Positions 26,842 through 36,146 of a DNA stretch of 53,965 nucleotides are shown here, piece by piece. The position numbers and the translations under genes were made by a program. Numbering within the stretch: position 1 is the stretch's first letter; every line of letters begins with the position of its first letter. The notes beneath the pieces were generated by a model. The model saw only the letters and a program-made list of their open reading frames with translations. It did not search any database and had not been told where the DNA came from. Origin of the DNA: Candidatus Woesearchaeota archaeon (GTDB lineage Archaea; Nanobdellota; Nanobdellia; Woesearchaeales; GW2011-AR4); NCBI GenBank assembly GCA_016188245.1, contig JACPIE010000032.1:1-53965 (forward strand), read 5' to 3'.

Positions 26842-28440
26842 CTAATAATACTCCTCTTCAGCTTTTTCTCCCTGCGCCAAGGCGAATGCCACAATCAGCG
26901 CAAACAAAATAAGTATAATCAAGGCCAGCAGCAGTATTGCGGTTATCGGGTCAAATCCTCCGAGCCGGAAGCTGAACAAGGATGGTGCTTTTTCCTGCTT
27001 CTTTGCCTGTGAAGGCGGCGAAATCTGCAAAACCACATTGCCTTCTTCAATCAGTCCATCGCAGCCTTCCACATTAATCTCTGCCGTTCTCTGGTCTTTT
27101 AGATTTCCGTCTTCAGAATAGGCATTGGCGCTAATGATATGGACTCCCTTCTCGGCAGAGCTGCTTACGCTAAACTCCAAAAGCCTTGACACAATGTTGC
27201 CGTTTGAATCTGATTTGACATTAATATTTTCCTTCACGCCAAGATTCAGGCTTTCGCTTTTAATCTCTATGAATGCGCTTTCCTCCTCTTCCTCGCCTAT
27301 GTTCGCAATTTTAACGTTTGCTTTTGCGTTTCTGCTGCAGCCTATCTCCTTCGGGGAAATTCCAAATCCAACAATCTTCAGGTCATGCGCGTCTTTCTCA
27401 ATTTCAAGCTCTATATCTGCCTCGTCCTTATGGTCATTTCCGTTCTCGTCTTCTCCCTCGGCCTCTATGAATATGCTGTATGTGCCTTCCTCGGCATTTA
27501 ACGGGATTCTGAACTTGAACCGCATTGTCTTGTCCGAATCAGCCCTCAAGTCAAAAGATTCGGACTCCTGCTCAATATCATCCTCATTGTCAATATTTTC
27601 AATTGAAGCGCTTGCAGCAATATTCTGTATTTCTACGCCTTCGCTTGATGTAAAATTATTCCTTAGCTCTATTGTTAGTTCAACTTCAGAGTCCGGCTTT
27701 GCATCCTTGCTTATTTTTCCGTTATTCCTTATGTTGCTGCTTGACTTTCCGTCAACTTTTGCATCTATGTCTATAATCAACAGTTTGTTTGGAACCCGCT
27801 GGCCGGCTCCTAGTGTTGTTGGCCCTGCCGGTGAAGTTCCAGGAGGAGCTCCCGGAGTTCCTGTTCCGGGTATGCAGTTGTCCCCGCTTGCAGTTTGTCC
27901 GCTTGGGCACCCGCAGCTGCTGGCCCTGTTCACAAGAAATCCATTGCTGCAGAAAAAAGGCCTTGCAGTACTGCACTGCCCTGACAAAGTTCCGTCCCCG
28001 CATGCAGGAGGAGTTATGCAATCTTCTCCGCTTCTTACTTGTGGGAAGACACATCCACAAATTGAAGACCTCCTGACCAAGGTTCCAGCATCACAGTAAA
28101 ATGGATTGTTTGTGCTGCATTGCCCGAATGGCGTGTTGTCGCTGCACCTGTCTTCTTTTTGGCATGTTATCAGGCAGCCCGGGCCACCATAGTTATCTCT
28201 TCCCTCAACTGCCCTGCATCCATTTGCTCCAAAAGTGCTGCAAAAGTGATTTCTTCCATCGCCGGAATCCTGGCATGAAATTCTGAGGTCATTGCCGTCG
28301 CATGTAATGACATTTCCGCTGAATGTAGGAAAAGAGTTTTTAGTGTAAGTCAATGCTGCCGCAGGACTGATAATTAGCGCAAACATAAAAGCCCAAACTG
28401 CAATCCTGTTAAAAATAAATTTTTTAGTCTTATCTGCCAT
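26842..28440 (-). CDS. Secreted/surface protein: Cys-rich repeats, shared immunoglobulin-like module, C-terminal TM
   Basis: Signal-like N-term; QCST..PF.C..G.LV.R.S.CGC repeats; KLLIIDIDAKVDGKSSSNIRNNGKISKDA... module; LLLALIILILFALIVAFALA tail. Confidence 0.8.
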   Translation of the reverse strand: MADKTKKFIFNRIAVWAFMFALIISPAAALTYTKNSFPTFSGNVITCDGNDLRISCQDSGDGRNHFCSTFGANGCRAVEGRDNYGGPGCLITCQKEDRCSDNTPFGQCSTNNPFYCDAGTLVRRSSICGCVFPQVRSGEDCITPPACGDGTLSGQCSTARPFFCSNGFLVNRASSCGCPSGQTASGDNCIPGTGTPGAPPGTSPAGPTTLGAGQRVPNKLLIIDIDAKVDGKSSSNIRNNGKISKDAKPDSEVELTIELRNNFTSSEGVEIQNIAASASIENIDNEDDIEQESESFDLRADSDKTMRFKFRIPLNAEEGTYSIFIEAEGEDENGNDHKDEADIELEIEKDAHDLKIVGFGISPKEIGCSRNAKANVKIANIGEEEEESAFIEIKSESLNLGVKENINVKSDSNGNIVSRLLEFSVSSSAEKGVHIISANAYSEDGNLKDQRTAEINVEGCDGLIEEGNVVLQISPPSQAKKQEKAPSLFSFRLGGFDPITAILLLALIILILFALIVAFALAQGEKAEEEYY

Positions 28441-28523
28441 ATTATTTTACCTGACTGCTTCCGTATTACAGAAAAGCGTACTGGGGTTATTCACTGCTAT
28501 TTATAAACCTTGCTATTTTGTTA

Positions 28524-31118
28524 CTACAATAGAATGAATAAAACTATGGCAATAAACACGAAAAATGAAGTGAATACGAGAGTGCTTAGCACAAGCATGG
28601 CTGTCCTGTCATCCTGCATGAAGAATACTCTTGTCAGCGGAGTGTCAATCTTTTCTTTGGCAGCCTCTGTTGGCTGCACTTCTACCCGGTTCGCGGCAAA
28701 AACAAATTTGCTTTCGCTCTTTTCCCTGGTTCCGGCACAGTTCCCAATCCCGATTTCCTGTGTTTTGGTGTCTAGCAGCTTTCCTTCACCTGAATACACG
28801 CCCAAATTAATAGGGTAAGAGCCGGCTTCAGCTTCGTTCCCCGGGATTATTTTTACTGATTTGGAAATTGTATTGTCTTCTGTGCCCGAGCTTAAGGAAA
28901 TTCCTTTTTCAGTTAAGTCAATTCCAAGCAGGTCATTTGTAACCTTGACGAATGCGTCCTCTTCATCCTCCTCACCAACATTTATTATGGTGTAGCTTAC
29001 TGCAAAATTCCTGCTGCAGTTGACAGCCTCAGGATTGAAGCCAAGCCTTAAAAATCTCAGGTCATGCTTGTTTTTGTCAACCTCAATCTCTGTCCTGAAA
29101 GTATGCCCGTGATTTGTGCCGTTTTCGTCTTCGCCTTCAGCCTCTATGATGACGTCAAAGCTGTCCTCGTCCGCGTTTAGCGGGACTGCAAGCCTGAATG
29201 TGACAGTTTTATCATCCTGGGCGCTTAAGTCAAAGTTTTTTGACTCATCCTCAAAATCATCGCCGTTATCTATCCCTTCTATTGTAATCCTGACTTCTAT
29301 GTCTTCAATGTCCAGGTTCTCTGCCTTTGTGAAATTGTTGAATACCCTGACCTTAAGCTCAACTTTTGAGCCGGGCTCGGCATCCTTGCTTATTTTTGAG
29401 TTTTCTTTTATGTTGCTGCTTTTTTTGCCGTCAATTTTGGCATCAACATCAATTATCTTTAATTTGCCGAAACTTGAGCTTGCAGGCGCTCCTGGCGGGC
29501 TGGCGTTCTGCACTTCAATGCTGTAAGACTGGTTGGTTATGGCAATCAGGTCGCTTACGCTAACTTTCACCGAAAAAACTCCGGCTACCGACGATATAAA
29601 TGAAATAAATCCTGTTGAAGAGTTTATTGCCATATTGGTTGCATTTGTCGTTAATGAATACGTTAAAGCATCATTATCTGCATCAGATGCATCAACATCG
29701 TAACTATATGTTTGGTTGACTGTTGCAGTTGTTATTGGAGACGTGGTTATTGCGGGCGCAGAATTGCCAGTGGAATTGACAGTTATGACAATAATCTTTG
29801 AGTCTGAGGCAATGCCGTCGCTGACAGTAAAATTTATTGTATTATTCCCCGCATCCAGGTTTGTTGGCTTCCATGAAACTGTTGCAATTGAGTTATTGAA
29901 TTTTGATATTGAAATGCTTGACTTATTGCTGAAAAAAGCAAGCGCATCATTATCTGGGTCATTTGCAGTTACATTGAAGCTGGAATTTACACCCTTTGGG
30001 ACTGTCCTGTTTAGAATCGCATTTAGCACGGGCGCTGTGTTGATATTTGTCACTTTTACAGCCCATGCCATGGAAACTTGATTTGAAGACTTGTCTTTTA
30101 CTGTAACATTAAGGGTGTGCGTCCCGTTGTCATTCAGCCCCGGGCTGTAAGTGAAATTCGAGGGCAATGTGCTGTTCAGCAGGCTGTCTATGAGCCATGA
30201 AAAATTCAGCAGCGCATCGTCAGGATCAGACGCATTAACACTGAAGTTAAGCGAGGAATTCTTCTGCATTGTAACGTTCAAGCTCGACGGCGAAAACGAC
30301 ACCATGAATGGGCTGTTGTTCACAAAGATGTTCAATAGCCTATCGGAGCCTGATTTGCCGTTGCTGTCGTTAAAGAATATGGATATATTGTAAAGGCCCT
30401 GTGCATTCAGGCTCGTATTCCATAAAAACCGCCATAAATCTCCATTTTTATTCATGGAGAAATTCGTCCCGTTGAAGTTTATGACTGAGGAATTGACTTT
30501 GGCATCATCGGTTATGTTAACGGTGATATTGGCCAAAGCGCTGACCTTTGTGCCGTTTGCTGGCGGGTTAATCCACTTATTCAGCGTGGGCGCCTGATTG
30601 TCATTAACCTCTCCGGGAGTTGGAGTTGATAAGTTGGCCATTGTTGAGCTTCCATCCGGGTACCTTCCAATCGACACATTTTCGAATGCTTTTCCAGATG
30701 CCTGGGCATACTGGAAATTATCAGCCAGCATTCCTGATGAATTATAAAGCCAGATTTCGCCGCCTGTATCCGCCAAATTGAAGCTGGATATTGTTATTTC
30801 AATTATCCGTGTTCCGCTCATATTCACTTTGGGGTAGGTTGAATTAAATACGGTAAAATTTCTGGTTAACACGGCATAGCCTTTTGGCGGAATTACTCCG
30901 CTTAATGTAAAATTGCTGCTGGATGTTTCAGAAATATTCCAATTTGTAAGGTCGACATCAATGCTGCCGTTATTGAACAGCTCAACCCATTCTGATTTAG
31001 GATCATCAAGCCCGTTGGCCAAAACTTCGTTGATGGATATCTGGGCTGAAGCCGTGCCAACAAATATTAGCAAAAACAGGACCATCAACAGCCATTTATA
31101 ATTTGCGGACTCGTACAT
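28524..31118 (-). CDS. Secreted/surface protein: lamin-tail domain, Ig/cadherin-like repeats, shared C-terminal module, TM
   Basis: ISINEVLANGLDDPKSEWVELFNNGSIDVDLTNWNISE...GVIPPKGYAVLTRN; TAPVLNAILNRTVPKGVNSSFNVTANDPDNDAL; KLKIIDVDAKIDGKKSSNIKENSKISKDAEPGSKVEL. Confidence 0.82.
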   Translation of the reverse strand: MYESANYKWLLMVLFLLIFVGTASAQISINEVLANGLDDPKSEWVELFNNGSIDVDLTNWNISETSSSNFTLSGVIPPKGYAVLTRNFTVFNSTYPKVNMSGTRIIEITISSFNLADTGGEIWLYNSSGMLADNFQYAQASGKAFENVSIGRYPDGSSTMANLSTPTPGEVNDNQAPTLNKWINPPANGTKVSALANITVNITDDAKVNSSVINFNGTNFSMNKNGDLWRFLWNTSLNAQGLYNISIFFNDSNGKSGSDRLLNIFVNNSPFMVSFSPSSLNVTMQKNSSLNFSVNASDPDDALLNFSWLIDSLLNSTLPSNFTYSPGLNDNGTHTLNVTVKDKSSNQVSMAWAVKVTNINTAPVLNAILNRTVPKGVNSSFNVTANDPDNDALAFFSNKSSISISKFNNSIATVSWKPTNLDAGNNTINFTVSDGIASDSKIIVITVNSTGNSAPAITTSPITTATVNQTYSYDVDASDADNDALTYSLTTNATNMAINSSTGFISFISSVAGVFSVKVSVSDLIAITNQSYSIEVQNASPPGAPASSSFGKLKIIDVDAKIDGKKSSNIKENSKISKDAEPGSKVELKVRVFNNFTKAENLDIEDIEVRITIEGIDNGDDFEDESKNFDLSAQDDKTVTFRLAVPLNADEDSFDVIIEAEGEDENGTNHGHTFRTEIEVDKNKHDLRFLRLGFNPEAVNCSRNFAVSYTIINVGEEDEEDAFVKVTNDLLGIDLTEKGISLSSGTEDNTISKSVKIIPGNEAEAGSYPINLGVYSGEGKLLDTKTQEIGIGNCAGTREKSESKFVFAANRVEVQPTEAAKEKIDTPLTRVFFMQDDRTAMLVLSTLVFTSFFVFIAIVLFILL

Positions 31119-31246
31119 TAATCAAAACCCCTAACTACTTTAGGGTTGTGAAAGCAGTATATAAAATTTGCTTTTTGGCTGTTGATAAAGAATGAAGTGA
31201 AATCAGAGGCCAGGCTGGCTCAAAAATTGGGCATAATCGAAGCCTT

Positions 31247-32311
31247 TTATCTTCTCCTTCCCAGATAACCTACAGCCACCAGCGCCGCCAGAATCAGTAT
31301 AACAAAGCCGCCGAGCATCAAGGCAATGTAGCTTGAGGCTGGCACTTCCGTTGTGGCTGTCACAATATCTGCAGGCTCTCTGGATTCCTGCCGTGTTTCT
31401 TCCAATATGACTTCAGCGCCTTCATCGCTTTGCTTCGGCTCTTCTTCAGCTGCCGTTTTTGTTCCGCAGTCATTCACAGTTAATTCAACAGTCTTCTGGT
31501 CAAACAGCACGAAGTTTTTCCAGTAAAGGTTTACAAATATCGGGAATTTTCCTGCCTGGAAAAAAGAAGGCACTTCAAAATTAAGGGTTTTTGTGTAAGT
31601 TTTTTCATCCTCGCTTGCCTCGTCAGATGACTCAAGGAATATCTCGCTGTCAAAGGAGTTGATGCCGAGGTTTGCCGACTTGAATTCAAGGGCAATCTGG
31701 CTTTCAGGGTTTGAGCCCGCATTTGCTATTTCCGCAGTGAGCTTTGCCTTCCTGTCGCATTGAACCGAGCTTGGGCTCAGCAAAACATTTGTTATCCTTA
31801 TGTCATGGCTTTCCTTCCTGACTTCAAGCTTTTGAACGAGCCTTGTCCTGAATGAAGATTCATTCCTGTCTTCGCCTTCAATGTCCATCACAACATCATA
31901 CGTGCCTGAATCAACATCCAGCGGTATTGCAAACTTGATGTCTGCCCTGTAGTCATCTCCGGGCTCAAGGTCAAAATCCAGGCTGTCTTCCTCCAGGTCA
32001 GCCCCGTCGTCAATGTCCTTTATGGTAACAGTTGCAAAAACCCCCCTTATGTCAGGATCTTCGCCCTGGAAGGTATTTTCTATCCTTAAAGTGAGAGTCA
32101 CATTAGAGCCCGGGAATATATCTACACCCAATTTTGTCCCGTTTGTAGGCGAAATTGTATTTGAGTCAATCCTGTCGCGGTTTTCCACCCTGTAAGTGTA
32201 AGCTTCATCATATTCAACATGAACATCTATCTCGGTAATCTCAAGCCCTGCAGCTAACGACAGCGGAACTGCCAAAATCATCAATGCTGCAAGCATAACT
32301 ATTTGTTTCAT
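31247..32311 (-). CDS. Secreted/surface protein sharing the C-terminal module of the two adjacent genes
   Basis: Signal peptide MKQIVMLAALMILAVPLSLAA; LEITEIDVHVEY...PGSNVTLTLRIENTF...; C-term TM followed by GRRR. Confidence 0.8.
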   Translation of the reverse strand: MKQIVMLAALMILAVPLSLAAGLEITEIDVHVEYDEAYTYRVENRDRIDSNTISPTNGTKLGVDIFPGSNVTLTLRIENTFQGEDPDIRGVFATVTIKDIDDGADLEEDSLDFDLEPGDDYRADIKFAIPLDVDSGTYDVVMDIEGEDRNESSFRTRLVQKLEVRKESHDIRITNVLLSPSSVQCDRKAKLTAEIANAGSNPESQIALEFKSANLGINSFDSEIFLESSDEASEDEKTYTKTLNFEVPSFFQAGKFPIFVNLYWKNFVLFDQKTVELTVNDCGTKTAAEEEPKQSDEGAEVILEETRQESREPADIVTATTEVPASSYIALMLGGFVILILAALVAVGYLGRRR

Positions 32312-32432
32312 TTTGTAATTATTCTATAGTAGTCATTTTCTATATATAAAGCTTATGTTTTTTGATTCTGTTGCATATTCGGGTTATTTGTTTCATTGTT
32401 GCGATTAGGGTTATATGGCAGGCTCTTTCAAT

Positions 32433-32476
32433 ATAGGAAAATAAACCGATATGTTTAAATATCGGCTTTTTCCTAT
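32433..32476. repeat. Bipartite perfect inverted repeat
   Basis: ATAGGAAAA-taaa-CCGATAT-gtttaa-ATATCGG-ct-TTTTCCTAT. Confidence 0.85.
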
Positions 32477-32532
32477 CTCGTAATTTGGGAATAAACGAGC
32501 AGGACTTTTTCTTGTTCGTTGGTGGATTGAAG

Positions 32533-32817
32533 ATGAGTTTAAGAGATTTAATTGTAATTAATTGGACTTTTTTGCTATTTGAAAAAACATTTGAAATTAT
32601 AGATGACTATACAGATTTTCCAAATGAAACAATAAGTAAAATAATAAGGGGCTTCATTAAATCTGCGATTGTTGTTTTAGTCCTATATTGGATATATATT
32701 TATGTCAAATGGGTTATGGCAGATTGGAAAAAATCGATAATTCTACCGATAGGTTATGTTATACTAATTTTATCTATCGAATTTTTCCATTGGGTTGGAG
32801 ATTATTTTACTACCTAA
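32533..32817 (+). CDS. Small hypothetical membrane protein
   Basis: ATG at 32533 (MSLRDLIVINWTFLLFEK...) within ORF 32485-32817; three hydrophobic segments. Confidence 0.5.
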   Translation: MSLRDLIVINWTFLLFEKTFEIIDDYTDFPNETISKIIRGFIKSAIVVLVLYWIYIYVKWVMADWKKSIILPIGYVILILSIEFFHWVGDYFTT

Positions 32818-32996
32818 TTTCTCTTTAATTTTTTTATCCAATATAACAACTTTATCCCCCTATAAAAGCCAGCAACTTTATTTTGCGAAGTTTTAATCTC
32901 AATTTTTCCAAATTAGTCATTTTTTTGCCTCCGATAAAAGTATATTCTGCACTATACAAATTAACCAAAACATTTATATACTACCTATGCTTACTA

Positions 32997-33152
32997 ATGC
33001 GTATGGATAAGCAGAAATACGAAAGGCTCAATATAACCTTGCCTGCGGATTTGTTGGACGAATTTAACAAATACTGCGAAAGAGAGGGCATGATGTTGAG
33101 TTCAAGGATTGCTGTCTTAATCAGAAAGGATTTAGAAAACAAGAAAAAATAA
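32997..33152 (+). CDS. Ribbon-helix-helix (CopG-like) protein
   Basis: MRMDKQKYERLNITLPADLLDEFNKYCEREGMMLSSRIAVLIRKDLENKKK; TATA-like sequence upstream. Confidence 0.75.
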   Translation: MRMDKQKYERLNITLPADLLDEFNKYCEREGMMLSSRIAVLIRKDLENKKK

Positions 33153-33196
33153 GTGAGCAGAAGGCTCTTGAGAAGCCAACTGCTCGGAGAACTAAA

Positions 33197-33619
33197 ATGG
33201 CTACGAACCAAATCAGTCCCATAGTGGAAAAGGAGTTAAAATATAAAAATGCTTCGGAACAAATGCGTGTTGTTCGAGGATATGCTATAATTTCTAAAGG
33301 TGACACGCCAAAACAAGTAGGAAAAGAAACTTTTATTGTGCCTTCGCAGTCGGGCAATGGTGGATACAAAGTAACCATAAACGGAAAATGCAAATGCACT
33401 TGCCCCGACTTTGTTGAAAGAAAAAAAGACTGCAAGCACATTCACGCTGTAAAGTTGTTTCTTGGATTGAAGGAAAAAGTGATGAAGGATTTAGTAGGCA
33501 AGGAAAAGCCAAATTGCCCATACTGCAAGGGGGGCTTGAATATTATTAGATTTGGCAGAAGGTATTGCAAAGACAGAGTTAAACAGAGGTATGGATGCAC
33601 AAATTGCAACACTTTTTGA
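33197..33619 (+). CDS. SWIM zinc-finger plus zinc-ribbon protein, possibly a truncated transposase N-terminus
   Basis: CKCTCPDFVERKKDCKHIHAVKLFL (SWIM) and CPYCKGGLNIIRFGRRYCKDRVKQRYGCTNCNTF (transposase-like zinc ribbon), then stop with no DDE domain. Confidence 0.6.
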   Translation: MATNQISPIVEKELKYKNASEQMRVVRGYAIISKGDTPKQVGKETFIVPSQSGNGGYKVTINGKCKCTCPDFVERKKDCKHIHAVKLFLGLKEKVMKDLVGKEKPNCPYCKGGLNIIRFGRRYCKDRVKQRYGCTNCNTF

Positions 33620-33739
33620 AATATCCCGATTCCGTAACACAATCTGTTTTTTTTAAAAGGAGATTATTCCCAGAATTGTTCCCATGCTTCCGGGTTTGTT
33701 CAGTAAACTTTAAATATCCTCATGAGTAAGCCAGGATAG

Positions 33740-34420
33740 GTGATAAGTTTGAGAAAGGCATTTTTATTGTTAGCTGTGATTTTTATCTTCGGATGTGTTC
33801 AGGCAAAAGACTTCAGCTACGGGCTTAAGCAGGTTAACTTGCTTAATTCCAAGTACAACACGACAATGGAGTCCTATCCAAAAAGCATAAGGGAGATTAG
33901 CCTTATGGCTGGGGAATATGAAAATCTAAAAAGCCTGCAGCTTGAAAGCGGCCAGGAGCCTTTTGCTTACCTTCTTGGCTACAGGATCCTCAACCTTGAA
34001 GCGGAGAAATCCTACATGGAAGGGGCCAAATACGGCAATTCAGGCACGACAAAATACGGATTCGGGTGCAAGCCGAGGCCGCTGATTACCGAGTCAGTCG
34101 CTTTTAGGAACATGTCGGCGCAGAAAGGGTTTGAGGCTGCCGGCCTGCTGAGCGAATTTGCTGAAAAATACCCCAATGAGGCAGGCAAAGCCGGATTGGG
34201 CAGGAAAAATGCGATGTTCCTTAATGCGACATTCTATGAGATTGCAAAAAATGCCAGAATTGACAGCAACACAATCAACAGGTTCTGCCCGGAAAACGTG
34301 ACATTGGAGTTATACCGGGAAGAATTCCGGAAGCAGACAAATTTCACAGAGGATATGATAAGCAACATGCCATATGGCGAAGCAGTTACTATCTGGAAAA
34401 TCATAAGGGGGATAAAATAG
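33740..34420 (+). CDS. Putative lipoprotein
   Basis: N-term KAFLLLAVIFIFGCVQA lipobox-like. Confidence 0.6.
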   Translation: MISLRKAFLLLAVIFIFGCVQAKDFSYGLKQVNLLNSKYNTTMESYPKSIREISLMAGEYENLKSLQLESGQEPFAYLLGYRILNLEAEKSYMEGAKYGNSGTTKYGFGCKPRPLITESVAFRNMSAQKGFEAAGLLSEFAEKYPNEAGKAGLGRKNAMFLNATFYEIAKNARIDSNTINRFCPENVTLELYREEFRKQTNFTEDMISNMPYGEAVTIWKIIRGIK

Positions 34421-34843
34421 ATGGCATTGAAAAAGCCAAGCAGCGTTGAAGAATGTGTATATTTTACAAACCGCACAATGGAATCAGGGAGGGCGATGGC
34501 GTGGGTTTTCAGGAAAACGTGCCCTAAGTGCAACAATGGGGTCATGGGAAAGCCCAAAAAGAAAAATGGAAAGATTGACAAGAAAGCAGACCATTATGAC
34601 TGCTATTCATGCGGATATTCCGAGAAAAACGAGCAGGTTGAAAACTCATTGATGATCAACATAGAATACAAATGCCCGCATTGCGGCAATGAAGGCGAGA
34701 CAACTTCAGAGTACAAAAGAAAGTCATTTGAAGGCGTTCCTTCTTATGTGTTTGAATGCCAGAAATGCCTCAAGAAAACCGGATTGACAAAAAAATTAAA
34801 GGAGCCCAAGAAAAAAAGCAAAGAGGAAGTCACAGATGAATAG
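34421..34843 (+). CDS. Zinc-ribbon protein with two CxxC-CxxC modules
   Basis: CPKCNNGVMGKP...YDCYSCGYSEK...YKCPHCGNEGETTSEYK...YVFECQKCLKK. Confidence 0.75.
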   Translation: MALKKPSSVEECVYFTNRTMESGRAMAWVFRKTCPKCNNGVMGKPKKKNGKIDKKADHYDCYSCGYSEKNEQVENSLMINIEYKCPHCGNEGETTSEYKRKSFEGVPSYVFECQKCLKKTGLTKKLKEPKKKSKEEVTDE

Positions 34844-35099
34844 CGATGCAATTGCTTCGATACAATCCATGCTTGGCTTTTTCATATTCATGATGCTGCT
34901 GGCTGTTGTTATCGGCGCCCTTATTTTCGCATTCTGGATTTGGATGATTATAGACTGCGCAAAAAGAAATTTTAAGAAAGATACCGACAAGGTTGTCTGG
35001 ATGCTGGTTATCGTGTTCCTCAACATTTTAGGCGCCGCGATATACTATTTTGTTGTCAAGGCAGGAGACAAAAAAGAGATGAAAGAAAAGAAGAAATAA
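34836..35099 (+). CDS. PLDc_N-like small membrane protein
   Basis: FWIWMIIDCAKRNFKKDTDKVVWMLVIVFLNILGAAIYYFVVK. Confidence 0.75.
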   Translation: MNSDAIASIQSMLGFFIFMMLLAVVIGALIFAFWIWMIIDCAKRNFKKDTDKVVWMLVIVFLNILGAAIYYFVVKAGDKKEMKEKKK

Positions 35100-35102
35100 A
35101 AA

Positions 35103-35462
35103 TTAAATAGAATCAAGGCCACCTTTAATTACCTCAATGCCCATAAAATTCTCTCTAAAACTTGCAGCTGCCCTTATAAAAAAATTTCCTGATCCTAATA
35201 GCCCTTCCAGATTATAGACGCATCCTTGTGCAAATAAGCTCCTATAAATGCCACTCTTTTCCGGAAAACTTAATTTTTTTAAGTATTGTGCGTTTGGTTT
35301 TGAGTAATCTGGATTGGAATTTTTTGAGAATGCCAGTAGGAACAAATCTACGTACTTATTTAATCTTGTATCAAGGAATGGGGATGGGATTTCAACATCT
35401 GGATTGTATATACGCAAACTCAATACTCTTTCTACAGAACTTTCCTCAACCATATTTTTCAA
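35103..35462 (-). CDS. Hypothetical protein
   Basis: 119-aa ORF. Confidence 0.45.
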   Translation of the reverse strand: MKNMVEESSVERVLSLRIYNPDVEIPSPFLDTRLNKYVDLFLLAFSKNSNPDYSKPNAQYLKKLSFPEKSGIYRSLFAQGCVYNLEGLLGSGNFFIRAAASFRENFMGIEVIKGGLDSI

Positions 35463-35473
35463 AAAAGAAATAA

Positions 35474-36079
35474 CTATTCAATAATTTTTTTGTATTCCTT
35501 TTCAACTTTTTTCCAGTTGACGACGTTCCACCATTCCTTGATATATTCTGCCCTGGCAGGCCCAAACTTTTTGTAGTATGCATGCTCCCACACATCAACC
35601 CCTAAAATCGGAGTTTTCCCTTCCATTAATGGAGAATCCTGGTTTGCAGTGCTGTAGACTTCCAGCTCGCCGTTATTCAAAACAAGCCAAGCCCATCCTG
35701 AGCCGAACCTGTTCAGCCCGGCATTTGCAAAATCTTCCTTGAATTTGTCAAAACTCGAGAAAGCATGCTTTATAGCATCACCCACATTTCCGTGCGGCTC
35801 TCCTCCTGCATTTGGCCCCATTATCTCCCAAAAAAATGAATGGTTTGAGTGGCCCCCGCCGTGGTTTCTGACTGCCATTTTTATATTTTCGGGCACATTG
35901 CTTATGTGCTTCAGAAGCTCGTTTACGCCCATATTCTCGAATTCGGTGCCTTTTACTGCGCCGTTCAGCTTGTCAATATATGCCTGGTGATGTTTTGTAT
36001 GGTGTATGTTCATAGTCAATTCATCTATATGCGGCTCAAGCGCATTGTAGCCATACGGCAGTTTCGGCAGTGTGTGCAT
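35474..36079 (-). CDS. sod: Fe/Mn superoxide dismutase
   Basis: [36 protein letters not shown]...[28 protein letters not shown]. Confidence 0.96.
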   Translation of the reverse strand: MHTLPKLPYGYNALEPHIDELTMNIHHTKHHQAYIDKLNGAVKGTEFENMGVNELLKHISNVPENIKMAVRNHGGGHSNHSFFWEIMGPNAGGEPHGNVGDAIKHAFSSFDKFKEDFANAGLNRFGSGWAWLVLNNGELEVYSTANQDSPLMEGKTPILGVDVWEHAYYKKFGPARAEYIKEWWNVVNWKKVEKEYKKIIE

Positions 36080-36146
36080 TTTTAATCAGCCTCCAATAAT
36101 ACTTTTATTATTTTGTGTATGTTCTGAGGGTATAAATAGTTTTTGA

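Noticed and set aside
27125-28099. 324-aa plus-strand ORF
   Set aside because: Antisense to the well-supported surface protein gene; serine-rich shadow translation.
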